Assembly (NCBI RefSeq): GCF_002261475.1
Contig: NZ_NEVN01000002.1
Coordinates: 1 to 64,000 of the forward strand
Source of the DNA: Bordetella genomosp. 5
GTDB lineage: Bacteria > Pseudomonadota > Gammaproteobacteria > Burkholderiales > Burkholderiaceae_B
Reading direction: 5' to 3'
DNA length: 64,000 nt
Shown: one piece after another, positions 1-7,674 of the stretch
Layout of the letters: the number at the start of each line of letters is the position of its first letter
Position numbering within the stretch: position 1 is the stretch's first letter
Notes under the pieces: generated by a model
What the model was told of the DNA's origin: nothing
The model's input: the letters and a program-made list of their open reading frames with translations, nothing else
Database searches by the model: none
Translations under genes and position numbers: made by a program

Positions 1-951
1 GGTGTCCGGGGCATAAACGACGGGCGGCAGAACGCGCGGCATCGTGCGCGGGCTGGGTCGGTATCGTTGCGCAGGCGTTTGCATATCCAGTGCCTGGTGC
101 GGGCGTTCGTGGTTGTAGATCCAGCGCCAGGGATCGAACTGACGCTGGGCATCGTCAAGGTCACGGAAGCGCCGGGTGCCTAGCACTTCCGCCTTGAAGG
201 TGCGATGGAACCGTTCGTCCTTGCCATTGCTCTGCGGATGCGCCGGTCTGTTGTGTGAGAGATCAATGCCGAGCCTGATGAACCAGACGGCCAGCCGCGT
301 CAGCGTGTCCATGCCTGAGGCCGCCCAGGGCGTGCCGTTGTCGGTGTTGATGCGCCTGGGCAGACCGTAGCGGGAGAACGCTTGCACCAGCGCAGCCTGA
401 ACGGGCTCGAAGCGCTCGGCAGCCATGGCCTGCAAAACGATGTTGTAGCGGGAGTGATCGTCGATGACCGTGAGCGGATGGCATCGCTGCCGATCAGTGG
501 CAAAGTGACCCTTGAAGTCCATCTGCCATAGGTCGTTGGGCGCCTCATGCTCGAACCGCTGCCAGGGTCGTCCTGCACCAGAAGACGTATCTGCCAAGCG
601 GCCATGACGGCGAAGTACCTCCGTGACAGTGCTGGGTGCCAGCATCACCCCTTGATCGCGCAGCAATACGTGAGCGATCTTGCGGCCGCCCCAGGCGGGA
701 TGACGCTGCCGGACCTCGAGCACCAGCGCCTCAAGCGCCTCAGATGTGCGCCCAGGCGTACGCCTAGGGCGCCTCGATAAGGGCTCCAGTCCGGCTGACC
801 CCCGCTCTTCGTAGCGGCCCAGCCACTTATATCCGGTCTTGAGACTGATGCCGAAACGTCGGCATAACTCGCTCACGTTGGCGCCGAGCTGTGTGGCTAA
901 CGCCACAAACTCCGTCTTCTGATCGCTCACGGTAACAGCACTCCAAGGCAT
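1..951 (-). CDS. IS481-family transposase, C-terminus beyond window
   Basis: Translating the minus strand from the ATG at 949-951 gives 317 codons to the window edge with no stop, so the frame is intact as far as visible. Residues 10-60 form a helix-turn-helix (VSELCRRFGISLKTGYKWL). The rve integrase core follows, with the acidic triad D145 (WQMDFKGHF), D204 (INTDNGTPW) and E246 (SNGKDERFHRTFK). The C-terminal stretch YNHERPHQALDMQTPAQRY is typical of IS481 and IS3-like enzymes. It should catalyse cut-and-paste or copy-paste transposition of its own element. There is no sign of decay. An IS481 assignment fits the single-ORF layout; IS3 OrfB would need an upstream OrfA, and none is seen. Confidence 0.88.
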   Translation of the reverse strand, partial: MPWSAVTVSDQKTEFVALATQLGANVSELCRRFGISLKTGYKWLGRYEERGSAGLEPLSRRPRRTPGRTSEALEALVLEVRQRHPAWGGRKIAHVLLRDQGVMLAPSTVTEVLRRHGRLADTSSGAGRPWQRFEHEAPNDLWQMDFKGHFATDRQRCHPLTVIDDHSRYNIVLQAMAAERFEPVQAALVQAFSRYGLPRRINTDNGTPWAASGMDTLTRLAVWFIRLGIDLSHNRPAHPQSNGKDERFHRTFKAEVLGTRRFRDLDDAQRQFDPWRWIYNHERPHQALDMQTPAQRYRPSPRTMPRVLPPVVYAPDT

Positions 952-1031
952 GGAACTCTCCCGGGCATCTAGTCCGGAAAAGTGTCACCCATGTCCTCGT
1001 ACACCTGTTACCTATCTGTCCGGTCCATACA
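1..1031 (-). mobile_element. IS481-family insertion sequence, partial (cut by window edge)
   Basis: One transposase frame fills nearly the whole segment on the minus strand. About 80 bp of non-coding DNA follow it upstream. The probable outer end is near position 1031, where the minus strand reads TGTATGGACCGG; IS481-family ends usually begin 5'-TGT. The other end and the target duplication lie outside the window, so the boundary is inferred. The element abuts a dispersed GC-rich intergenic repeat (1034-1077). Confidence 0.6.
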
Positions 1032-1033
1032 CG

Positions 1034-1077
1034 CGCCCGCCTTGAGGCGGCTCGGCGGCGGGCGGGCCCCCCACGCC
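1034..1077. repeat. Dispersed GC-rich intergenic repeat, copy 1
   Basis: The segment reads CGCCCGCCTTGAGGCGG followed by a CGGCGGCGGGCGG block and CCCCCCACGC. A near-identical string with the same order of blocks occurs at 56360-56403. It sits between the IS end and the stop of the siderophore receptor gene and can fold into GC hairpins, so it may also act as that gene's terminator. Confidence 0.5.
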
Positions 1078-1096
1078 GCGCCTCCGGCTTGCTGCC

Positions 1097-3295
1097 TCAG
1101 TACTGATACCGCATGGTGAGCATGGCGCTGCGGCCGGCGCCCCAGGCGCCCTGGTTGTAGAAGCCGATCTGGCTGTAGAACTTGCGGTCGAACACGTTGT
1201 TGACGTTGAGCTGCGCCGAAAGGTTGCGGTTGAAGGTGTAGCGGGCCATCAGGTTGGTGATGGCATAGCTGCCCTGGCTGACGCGCTCTTCGCCGTTGGG
1301 GCCGAAGGCATCGGTGTAGACGTGGCTCTGCCAGTTCACGCCGCCGCCCACGGTCAGGCGGTTGAGCTCGCCCGGCAGGCGATAGCTAGTGAACAGGCGC
1401 ACCAGGCTGCGCGGCTGGTTGGTCTGGATGGCGTTGCCTTCGCCGTCGCGGCCGGTCCAGTGCGACCAGCCCGCGGCGACGTTCCAGCCCGGCGTCACCT
1501 CGCCCGACACTTCGAGGTCGAAGCCGCGCGTGCGCGTGCCCTGCGCGGCCCGGTAGGCCTCGTTGGGCGTGCCCGGCACGAAGAAGCCGGTATCCACCTG
1601 CGCCACGTTGTCCTGCTCCACCTGGAACACGGCGGCGCTGGCGTTGAGCTTGCCGTCCAGCCATTCGCCCTTGATGCCGGCCTCGTATGACTTGCCTTCG
1701 AGCGGGTCGAGCCAGCTGCCGTTGCGGTCCTGATAGGACTGCGGATTGAAGATCCCGGTGTAGCTGACATACGCCGTGTAGTTCTGCGCGAAGTCGTACA
1801 GCAGGCCGGCGTAGGGCGTGAATTCGTTCTTGTCGAACGCGTACTTATTGCCGCCGCCCCAGCCCACCGAATCCGTTTTCCAGGTGCTGTAGCGTCCGCC
1901 CACGATCAGCGTCAGCGGATCGGCGATGCTCAGGCGCAAGGCCCCGTAGATGCCGGCCTGCTTGGTCGTGTAGCGCGAGCCGGTCACGCGTTCGTCGCTC
2001 CAATCGGGCTCGGGGTAGGAGCCGTTCCAGTCGAAGAAGTTGCCCACCGGGCTCGTGCCCAGCGGCGCGCGGTAATCGAAGTTGGCGTATTGGCGGCTGG
2101 CGCTGCCGCCGATCACCACCTCGTGGCGGCGGCCGAACAGGTTGAACGGGCCGGAGGCCTTCACATCGAAGCTGTTCTGCTTGCGGTCGCCCAGATACCA
2201 GGCGGGCGAGGAACCCATGCCTTCGCCGGTGACGCGATCGGGCCACCCGGTCAGGTAGAGCAGCTTGCCGTCCATCTCGTTCTTGCTGTGGCTGGCCACG
2301 GCCTTGATGCGCCAGTCGTTGTCGAAGCGCTGCTCCAGTTGCAGGAAGGCGCCCTGCGTCGTGCTTCCCCACGAGGTCCAGTCGGCGCCGGTGTTGAGCG
2401 AGCGGCGCCAGTCGGTGCGGGTGCCGTCGGCATACCAGAGCGGGAAGCCGCCCCAGCTGCTGCCTTTGGGATCGTTCTTCTGATAGTTGAAGCCCACGCT
2501 CACGGTGGTGCTGTCCGTCACGTCGGCGTCGACCACGCCGTAGAACACCGTCTTCTCGTTCTCGTAGTGGTCGAGGTACGAGTGGTTCTTCTGATAGGCC
2601 GAGACGATGCGGCCGCGCACCGTGCCGCTCTGGTTCAAGGGGGTCTGCAGATCGGCGGTGGCGCGGTAGGTGTCCTGGGTGCCCGCGCCCACGCTCAGGT
2701 CGGCCTTGAACTCGCGCGCGTCGGCATGCTTGCGCACCAAATTGATCGAGGCGGACGGATCGCCGGCGCCGGTGAGCAGGCCCGTGGCGCCACGCACGAC
2801 CTCGACGCGGTCGTAGATGATGGGATCGACGGCGGATTCGCCGCCGGCATAACCGATGTCGAAGCCGGTGGGGATGCCGTCGTACTGATAGTTGGTGATC
2901 GGAAAGCCGCGTGCGTTGAACGAATAGCGTTCGGCGTCGAAGTTCTGCACCGAGATGCCGGGCGTGCTGCTCATGACGTCGACCAGCGAAAGCATGTTCT
3001 CGTCTTCGATGCGCTGGCGCGTCACCACGGTCACCGATTGCGGATTCTCACGCAACGACAACGACAGGCCGGTGCCGGCAGAGGTGGCGCGCGGCGTGTA
3101 GCTGCCCGTGCCCTCGGTGGTGGAGGCGGGCAGCAGATCGCTCTTCACCTCGACCGACGACAGCGTCGGCACGGCGTTGTTCTGCTGAGCCTGGGCCGCG
3201 CCGGCCGCCAGGGCCATCAACACGAGACTGCTCAATTTGCGCAGGGTGGGGTGCGGGGCGGCGTGTGCAACGCGACCGGTCTTGCCGTCGGACAT
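1097..3295 (-). CDS. TonB-dependent ferric-siderophore outer-membrane receptor
   Basis: A 732-residue outer-membrane gated channel that imports ferric siderophores using TonB energy. The N-terminus is an Ala-rich signal peptide (LSSLVLMALAAGAAQA). Next come a plug domain (about residues 60-170, with ENPQSVTVVTRQRIED and VEVVRGATGLLTGAGDPSASINLVRK) and a 22-strand barrel ending in the aromatic residue Tyr (MRYQY). The plug resembles FpvA/FoxA/FhuE-type hydroxamate or pyoverdine receptors. I start it at 3295, not at the further upstream ATG at 3340, because GGGAGAGGAA precedes this codon and because the upstream codon lies inside the Fur box. Fur/iron repression is predicted. The ligand cannot be read from sequence. 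Confidence 0.9.
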   Translation of the reverse strand: MSDGKTGRVAHAAPHPTLRKLSSLVLMALAAGAAQAQQNNAVPTLSSVEVKSDLLPASTTEGTGSYTPRATSAGTGLSLSLRENPQSVTVVTRQRIEDENMLSLVDVMSSTPGISVQNFDAERYSFNARGFPITNYQYDGIPTGFDIGYAGGESAVDPIIYDRVEVVRGATGLLTGAGDPSASINLVRKHADAREFKADLSVGAGTQDTYRATADLQTPLNQSGTVRGRIVSAYQKNHSYLDHYENEKTVFYGVVDADVTDSTTVSVGFNYQKNDPKGSSWGGFPLWYADGTRTDWRRSLNTGADWTSWGSTTQGAFLQLEQRFDNDWRIKAVASHSKNEMDGKLLYLTGWPDRVTGEGMGSSPAWYLGDRKQNSFDVKASGPFNLFGRRHEVVIGGSASRQYANFDYRAPLGTSPVGNFFDWNGSYPEPDWSDERVTGSRYTTKQAGIYGALRLSIADPLTLIVGGRYSTWKTDSVGWGGGNKYAFDKNEFTPYAGLLYDFAQNYTAYVSYTGIFNPQSYQDRNGSWLDPLEGKSYEAGIKGEWLDGKLNASAAVFQVEQDNVAQVDTGFFVPGTPNEAYRAAQGTRTRGFDLEVSGEVTPGWNVAAGWSHWTGRDGEGNAIQTNQPRSLVRLFTSYRLPGELNRLTVGGGVNWQSHVYTDAFGPNGEERVSQGSYAITNLMARYTFNRNLSAQLNVNNVFDRKFYSQIGFYNQGAWGAGRSAMLTMRYQY

Positions 3296-3329
3296 GGAAT
3301 TCCTCTCCCTAGGTAATTTCGTCCGAAAT

Positions 3330-3348
3330 TGTAATGACAACGATTCTC
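3330..3348 (-). promoter_or_regulatory. Fur box upstream of siderophore receptor
   Basis: On the minus strand the 19-mer reads GAGAATCGTTGTCATTACA, close to the classical Fur consensus GATAATGATAATCATTATC. It lies about 35 bp before the receptor start, where bound Fur-Fe would block transcription. Confidence 0.75.
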
Positions 3349-3515
3349 ATAAGCGTTTAATTGGACCGGAATTAATCGGGGACGTTGCAATTCGGGCACA
3401 GCACCACCGGGTGGGCGTAACGACGCGCCGGTCGTGAGGCGGCGCCGATTCAGTGCGCTTTCAGCGCAGGAATTGTTCGGCAATTCATTGCGATAAATAT
3501 CGTTTGCCGGCTGCT

Positions 3516-3542
3516 TAAGTTGGTTCGCGGCGCTGTCGTAAG
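3516..3542 (+). promoter_or_regulatory. Possible FliA (sigma-28) promoter of chemoreceptor gene
   Basis: TAAGTTGG, then 11 bases, then GTCGTAAG. The spacing equals the flagellar sigma-28 consensus TAAAGTTT-N11-GCCGATAA, though both boxes are imperfect. It lies 70 bp before the chemoreceptor ATG. Inference only. Confidence 0.3.
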
Positions 3543-3612
3543 CCGGGTGCGCGGGTGCAGTTTCACGGCCTTGCGTGCGTTCCGTACGAACGCCAACCAA
3601 GCTGGACAGAGC

Positions 3613-5481
3613 ATGAAAAAAACTTCGCTGCGTAACCGGATTCTCTTGATCAGTGGTCTTACCGTCGTGGGAGCGCTGCTGCTCTCCGGCGTGGTGACCT
3701 ATCAGATCGTGCGTGACAACATGATGGCCAGCATCACCAATACGCTGGACGCGGTGGCCAACGGCAACGCGCGCGCGATTGCGCAGTGGTCGGGCGACAA
3801 GGCCACGGCCGTGGTCGCCACGGCGCAGGCCGTCGAGAAGGGCGACCCGACGGGGCTCGTCAAATTGATGGGCGCCACCAACGACTTCCCGATTACGAGC
3901 GTGGGCTGGTCGGACAAGACCTTCTTCTCCACGGCGCCGACGCCGCCCGATTACGATCCCACCGCGCGCCCCTGGTACAAGGCGGCCGTCGCGGCCGGCA
4001 AGCTCAGCATCACCAAGCCGTATGGCGACTCGTCCAGCGGCAAGCCCTACGTGGCATTCACCACGCCCATCCTGCGCAACGGCCAGGCGGTCGGCGCCGT
4101 GAGCGGTGCCGTGGCGCTGGACGGGGTGAAGTCCGTGATCCAGTCGATCCGTCCCACGCCGTCCAGTCTCGCGTTCGTCGTCGCGCTCGACGGCCAGGTG
4201 ATCTCGCATCCCAACGACGCCTTCGCGCTCAAGCCCTCGACCGATCTGGCACCCGGCCTCACCGCCAACAGCCTCGCGCCGCTCGCGCAGGATGAAGCGG
4301 AGCCGGCCGAATTCGTGCTGTCGGGCGCACCCAAGCTGCTGAAGTCCGAGCGCATCGCCGGCACCGACTGGTATCTGGTGGTGGCGCTCGACAAGGCCGA
4401 AGCCACGGTCGCGCTGGGCCAGGTTTTCAACGCCATGGTGATCTCGATGGTGGTGCTGACCGTGCTGGCGCTGCTTGTGGCCGCGCTCTTCACGGCTCAG
4501 GCCTTCAAGCGTCTGTCGGCCGTGCGCGACGCGATGGACACGATCGGTTCGGGCGACGGTGACATGACGCATCGTCTGGCCGTGGTCGGCCGCGACGAGG
4601 TCGCGCAGATCTCCGCGTCGTTCAACGCCTTCGTCGAGAAGATCAGCGGCGTGATGCTGGACGTGCGCACCGGCGTGCAATCGATGGCCACGGCCACGCA
4701 CGAGATCGAGATGGGCAACCGTGACCTGTCGCGCCGCACCGAGACCTCGGCGGCCTCGCTGGAAGAAACCTCGTCGGCACTGACGCAGATGACCTCGAGC
4801 GTGCGCCAGACCGAAGAGACGGCGCAGCATGCCACCCAACTCGCCACCGAGGCGAGCGTGGCGGCCGAGCGCGGCGGTCAGGTCGTGACCGATGCGGTCA
4901 CCACCATGGACACCATCGCCCAGTCGTCCGAGCGCATCACCGAGATCATCAGCGTGATCGACGGCATCGCGTTCCAGACCAACATTCTGGCGCTCAACGC
5001 CGCCGTGGAAGCGGCGCGCGCGGGCGAGCAGGGCCGGGGTTTCGCCGTGGTGGCGGGCGAAGTGCGCACGCTGGCGCAGCGCAGCGCGGCCTCCGCGCAG
5101 GAGATCCGCACGCTGATCCAGGCCTCGGTGGATAACGTGCGCAGCGGCACGCAGCGGGTGCAGGCGGCCGGCGCCACCATGCACGAGATCGTGGACAGCA
5201 TCACGCGCGTGCAGCGTCTGGTGAGTGAGATTCACGGCGCCATGACCGAGCAGAGCGCGGGCATCGGCCAGATCGATCACAGCGTGTCCGACATGGACCA
5301 GGCGACCCAGCAGAACGCGGCACTGGTGGAGCAATCGGCCGCCGCCGCGGCCATGCTGAACGAGCAGGCGGCGACGCTGGCACGCACAGTGGCGCTGTTC
5401 AAGCTGCGCGGCGACGCGCAGACGGTGCAGGCCGAGCCCGTCGTGGGCTGGGCGCAGGCGCCGCGTCTGAGCGCCGCCTGA
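3613..5481 (+). CDS. Methyl-accepting chemotaxis protein, dCache sensor
   Basis: A 622-residue inner-membrane chemoreceptor that relays periplasmic ligand binding to CheA/CheW. TM1 spans about residues 8-31. A periplasmic dCache domain follows ([13 protein letters not shown] and [12 protein letters not shown] are typical). TM2 is near residues 270-298, then HAMP, then the cytoplasmic coiled coil. The hairpin tip ([29 protein letters not shown]) is intact. No NWETF-type C-terminal CheR tether is present; the tail ends PRLSAA. I chose the ATG at 3613 because the 31 residues before it have no membrane or export character and TM1 follows directly. Ligand unknown; dCache receptors often bind amino acids, amines or carboxylates. 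Confidence 0.92.
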   Translation: MKKTSLRNRILLISGLTVVGALLLSGVVTYQIVRDNMMASITNTLDAVANGNARAIAQWSGDKATAVVATAQAVEKGDPTGLVKLMGATNDFPITSVGWSDKTFFSTAPTPPDYDPTARPWYKAAVAAGKLSITKPYGDSSSGKPYVAFTTPILRNGQAVGAVSGAVALDGVKSVIQSIRPTPSSLAFVVALDGQVISHPNDAFALKPSTDLAPGLTANSLAPLAQDEAEPAEFVLSGAPKLLKSERIAGTDWYLVVALDKAEATVALGQVFNAMVISMVVLTVLALLVAALFTAQAFKRLSAVRDAMDTIGSGDGDMTHRLAVVGRDEVAQISASFNAFVEKISGVMLDVRTGVQSMATATHEIEMGNRDLSRRTETSAASLEETSSALTQMTSSVRQTEETAQHATQLATEASVAAERGGQVVTDAVTTMDTIAQSSERITEIISVIDGIAFQTNILALNAAVEAARAGEQGRGFAVVAGEVRTLAQRSAASAQEIRTLIQASVDNVRSGTQRVQAAGATMHEIVDSITRVQRLVSEIHGAMTEQSAGIGQIDHSVSDMDQATQQNAALVEQSAAAAAMLNEQAATLARTVALFKLRGDAQTVQAEPVVGWAQAPRLSAA

Positions 5482-5494
5482 AGCGGAGTTGAGC

Positions 5495-5531
5495 GGGACG
5501 CCGCGCGCCCGTGCGGGGGGCGCGGCGTCCC
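5495..5531. terminator. GC-rich hairpin between convergent genes
   Basis: GGGACGCCGCG (5495-5505) pairs perfectly with CGCGGCGTCCC (5521-5531), with more GC pairing inside. It lies between the stops of the chemoreceptor (plus) and dedA (minus). It lacks a T-run, so it is a weak or bidirectional terminator candidate. Confidence 0.5.
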
Positions 5532-5541
5532 CGGCCGGGGG

Positions 5542-6060
5542 CTACCAGAGCGCCCGCAGATGTTCCCAGAGGGGCCGGTACCAATGCGCGGCAAGCATGG
5601 GGCCGGCGCCCCACACCAGCGTCCAGGCCAGCGCGCCCACGATGTTGGCGCACAGAAAGCGGTGGAAGGGCATGGCCACCGAGCCCGCCAGCAGGCCGTT
5701 GAGCTGACGCAGCAGCACCACGAAACGCGCCCCGATCACGATGGGCACGCCGTGCGTGCGAAAACGCGTTTCCCATGAGGCGAGACGTTCGGGCGTGAGC
5801 CGTACGCGATGACCGTGGCGCTGCAGCAGCTGCCGGCCGCCGCAGCGGCCGATGGCATAGCCCGTGCAGTCGCCCAGCACCGCGCCCACGAACACCGCCG
5901 CCAGCACGCCTTCGATGGGAAGCTGGCCCTGCGAGGCCAGCACAGACGCCGCGATGACGGCGGACTCGCCCGGTACCGGCACGCCGAACGACTCGAGATA
6001 CACACACACGAACAGCGCGACCGCGCCATACGCAACGAGGTAGTGGTGCAGCAGCTCCAT
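5542..6060 (-). CDS. DedA-family membrane protein
   Basis: A 172-residue polytopic inner-membrane protein. The family signature ESFGVPVPGESAVIAAS is at residues 23-39. The second conserved block (FRTHGVPIVIGARFVVLLRQ) carries the R-x3-R-type basic residues typical of DedA/SNARE-associated proteins. Some DedA members flip phospholipids such as undecaprenyl phosphate and support membrane potential, division and drug resistance; which role applies here is unknown. It lies 8 bases after the DUF2894 gene on the same strand, so it may be the last gene of that operon. It is short for the family (usually about 200 residues) but shows no break. Confidence 0.85.
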   Translation of the reverse strand: MELLHHYLVAYGAVALFVCVYLESFGVPVPGESAVIAASVLASQGQLPIEGVLAAVFVGAVLGDCTGYAIGRCGGRQLLQRHGHRVRLTPERLASWETRFRTHGVPIVIGARFVVLLRQLNGLLAGSVAMPFHRFLCANIVGALAWTLVWGAGPMLAAHWYRPLWEHLRALW

Positions 6061-6068
6061 GGTGTGCC

Positions 6069-7010
6069 TCAGCCGGCGCGCGGCTTGCGCCCGCCCCGCG
6101 CCGTGGCGCGCGCCGCGCCCTTTCTGGCCGCCGGTTCACGCGCCGCGGTCAGCGCGCTGTCGAGCTGCTCCATCCAGGAAAGCGCGTCGGCGTACAGCAG
6201 GAAGCGGCGCAGATACTCGGGGGAGAGTTCGCGCATGAGCGCGAGCGAGCGGTGCACCAGATGGCTGGAGTTGAGCGGGCCGGCGTTGTCCGGCACCAGC
6301 GCCTCGGAGTGGCGGACCTGCTGATCGGCGCTGAGATGCGACCAGAGATCGCGCAGCTTATCCAGCAGCGGCAGCTCGGGATAGCGATGGCCCGGATGGT
6401 CGGCGTGCGCGGCGGGCCGGGCGCCGTCCGCCGCGGCGAAGGCGGCCAGCAGTTGCGCCAGCGGGCCGGGGTCGGGCGCGGAGGGGGCCGGGGTGGCAGG
6501 GGCCGGCGGTGTGGAGTTTGCCGCTACGGCGGCCGCCATGGCGGCGCTCGTCTGCACGTTCGCCGCGGGTGCCGTGCCGTCGGCAGCCGCGTCGTCGTCC
6601 TGCGCGGTCTCGCCGTCCACGGGCTGCGGATCGTTCGATGGCATCTCAGGCGTCTGCGTGGCACCGGCCCGCAGTTCGGCCGCCCGGGCCTCGAGCTGCG
6701 CGCGGGCCTCGCCCTCGAGGGCTTGCGCCCGCCGTTCGAGCGTCTCCGCGAGCTGCCGCCGCAGGGCCGGGCCCAGCGGGCGGCGCGGCGCGGGCGGGGC
6801 GGCGTCGGGCGCCGTGCCTTCGGGCGCCGTGCCTTCGGGCGGCGCGCCTTCGGGCATCGCACCGTCGGGCGGCGTACCGTCGGTCATCGCGCCTCCGGGC
6901 ATCGTGCCTTCGGGCACCGCGTCCTCGGCCTTGGTGCCGTCGGCGGCCTGCCGCGGCGTCTGCACCGTGTCAGGCGTCGCGTCGCTCGAGGTGTCGTGCG
7001 CGTCAGTCAC
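6069..7010 (-). CDS. DUF2894-family protein with pentapeptide-repeat linker
   Basis: A 313-residue protein of unknown function, predicted cytoplasmic. It starts at a GTG (7008-7010) that lies inside the 3' end of the upstream OmpA-like gene, an 8-base overlap that implies coupled translation. Residues about 25-60 are a low-complexity linker of PEGTA/PDGAM-type pentapeptides. A charged coiled-coil helix follows (QLAETLERRAQALEGEARAQ). The conserved C-terminal block holds RYPELPLLDKLRDLWSHLSADQQVR and LVHRSLALMRELSPEYLRRFL, then a basic tail. I recall this block as DUF2894, which accompanies DUF802 and DUF3348 genes in Burkholderiales. No enzyme motif is visible; an adaptor or scaffold role is a guess. 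Confidence 0.8.
   Translation of the reverse strand: MTDAHDTSSDATPDTVQTPRQAADGTKAEDAVPEGTMPGGAMTDGTPPDGAMPEGAPPEGTAPEGTAPDAAPPAPRRPLGPALRRQLAETLERRAQALEGEARAQLEARAAELRAGATQTPEMPSNDPQPVDGETAQDDDAAADGTAPAANVQTSAAMAAAVAANSTPPAPATPAPSAPDPGPLAQLLAAFAAADGARPAAHADHPGHRYPELPLLDKLRDLWSHLSADQQVRHSEALVPDNAGPLNSSHLVHRSLALMRELSPEYLRRFLLYADALSWMEQLDSALTAAREPAARKGAARATARGGRKPRAG
6799..6918. repeat. 15-bp tandem repeat (8 units) inside DUF2894 gene
   Basis: Eight in-frame 15-base units resembling GTGCCTTCGGGCGCC run without gaps and encode the Pro-Glu/Asp-Gly pentapeptide linker. Unit number may vary between strains without a frameshift. Confidence 0.75.
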
Positions 7011-7674
7011 GGGACCGGCCGGATGCGCCGTTGCCGGCGTCCGCGGGTTTGGCGCCGCGGCGCGGCACCGGCGCGATTTCCACGCGGCGGTTCTGTGCGC
7101 GGCCGGCCTCGTCGGCGTTCGACGCCACGGGCTGCTCGGCGCCGAACGCGGCGGCGAAGATGGATGCGGCCGGGATGCCTTCTTCGATCAGCGCGCGCGT
7201 GACCGTGAGCGCGCGTTGCGCCGAGAGATCCCAGTTGTCGGCAAAGCGGCGGTTGTTCTCGCGCACCTGCTGGTCGTCCGTGAAGCCGCTCACCATCAGC
7301 GCCTCTTCGCGCTGGCCGAGGTAGTCGGCCAGCGGCTGGGCCAGGCTCTTGAGGATCTCGCGGCCCTCGGGCTGGAGCTGATCCGAGTTGAGCGCGAACA
7401 GCACGCTGCCGCTGATGCCGATGCGCCCGTCGATGAGCGTGACGCGGCCGGCGGCCAGCGGCACGGCGAGCGCCTGCTCCAGCGTCTGGCGCTGCTGCAC
7501 GGCCTCTTCGCGCTGCTTCACTTCGTCTTCGAGCTTGGCCGAGAGTTCGAGCTGCATGCCGATCACGCCCACGAGGATCAGAACGAAGGCGCCGAGCAGC
7601 ACCGACATCAGATCGCCGAAAACGGTCCAGACCGGCGCGGTCGGCTCGACGCCGGCGTCGAGGTCGTCTCTCAT
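7003..7674 (-). CDS. MotB/ZorB-like OmpA-domain protein, stator partner of DUF802 protein
   Basis: A 223-residue inner-membrane protein with one N-terminal TM helix (about residues 16-40) and a periplasmic OmpA-like peptidoglycan-binding domain (about 75-200). The TM begins VWTVFGDLMSVLLGAF. D21 sits where MotB and ZorB carry the proton-accepting Asp (D-x-M-x-x-L pattern). OmpA motifs are FTDDQQVRENNR (131-142), WDLSAQRALTVTRAL (148-162) and NRRVEI (195-200). Its ATG overlaps the DUF802 stop (ATGA) and its stop overlaps the DUF2894 start. The pairing with a MotA/TolQ-like protein implies an ion-driven complex anchored to the cell wall. It is not the flagellar motB, as no flagellar genes adjoin. 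Confidence 0.88.
   Translation of the reverse strand: MRDDLDAGVEPTAPVWTVFGDLMSVLLGAFVLILVGVIGMQLELSAKLEDEVKQREEAVQQRQTLEQALAVPLAAGRVTLIDGRIGISGSVLFALNSDQLQPEGREILKSLAQPLADYLGQREEALMVSGFTDDQQVRENNRRFADNWDLSAQRALTVTRALIEEGIPAASIFAAAFGAEQPVASNADEAGRAQNRRVEIAPVPRRGAKPADAGNGASGRSRD

Larger units (their letters stand above)
3296..3612. other. Divergent intergenic region (317 bp)
   Basis: AT-richer spacer between the siderophore receptor (minus) and the chemoreceptor (plus). It holds the Fur-box-like site at 3330-3348 and a weak FliA-like promoter at 3516-3542. No RNA gene or convincing small ORF was seen. Confidence 0.6.

Noticed and set aside
3232-5334. 700-codon open frame antisense to the chemoreceptor
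   Set aside because: Arg/His-rich translation without a family match, fully inside a clear MCP gene. A GC-driven shadow frame.
7003-7674. Flagellar motB
   Set aside because: No flagellar neighbours. The partner is a DUF802 protein with a giant tail, not a MotA of about 280 residues.
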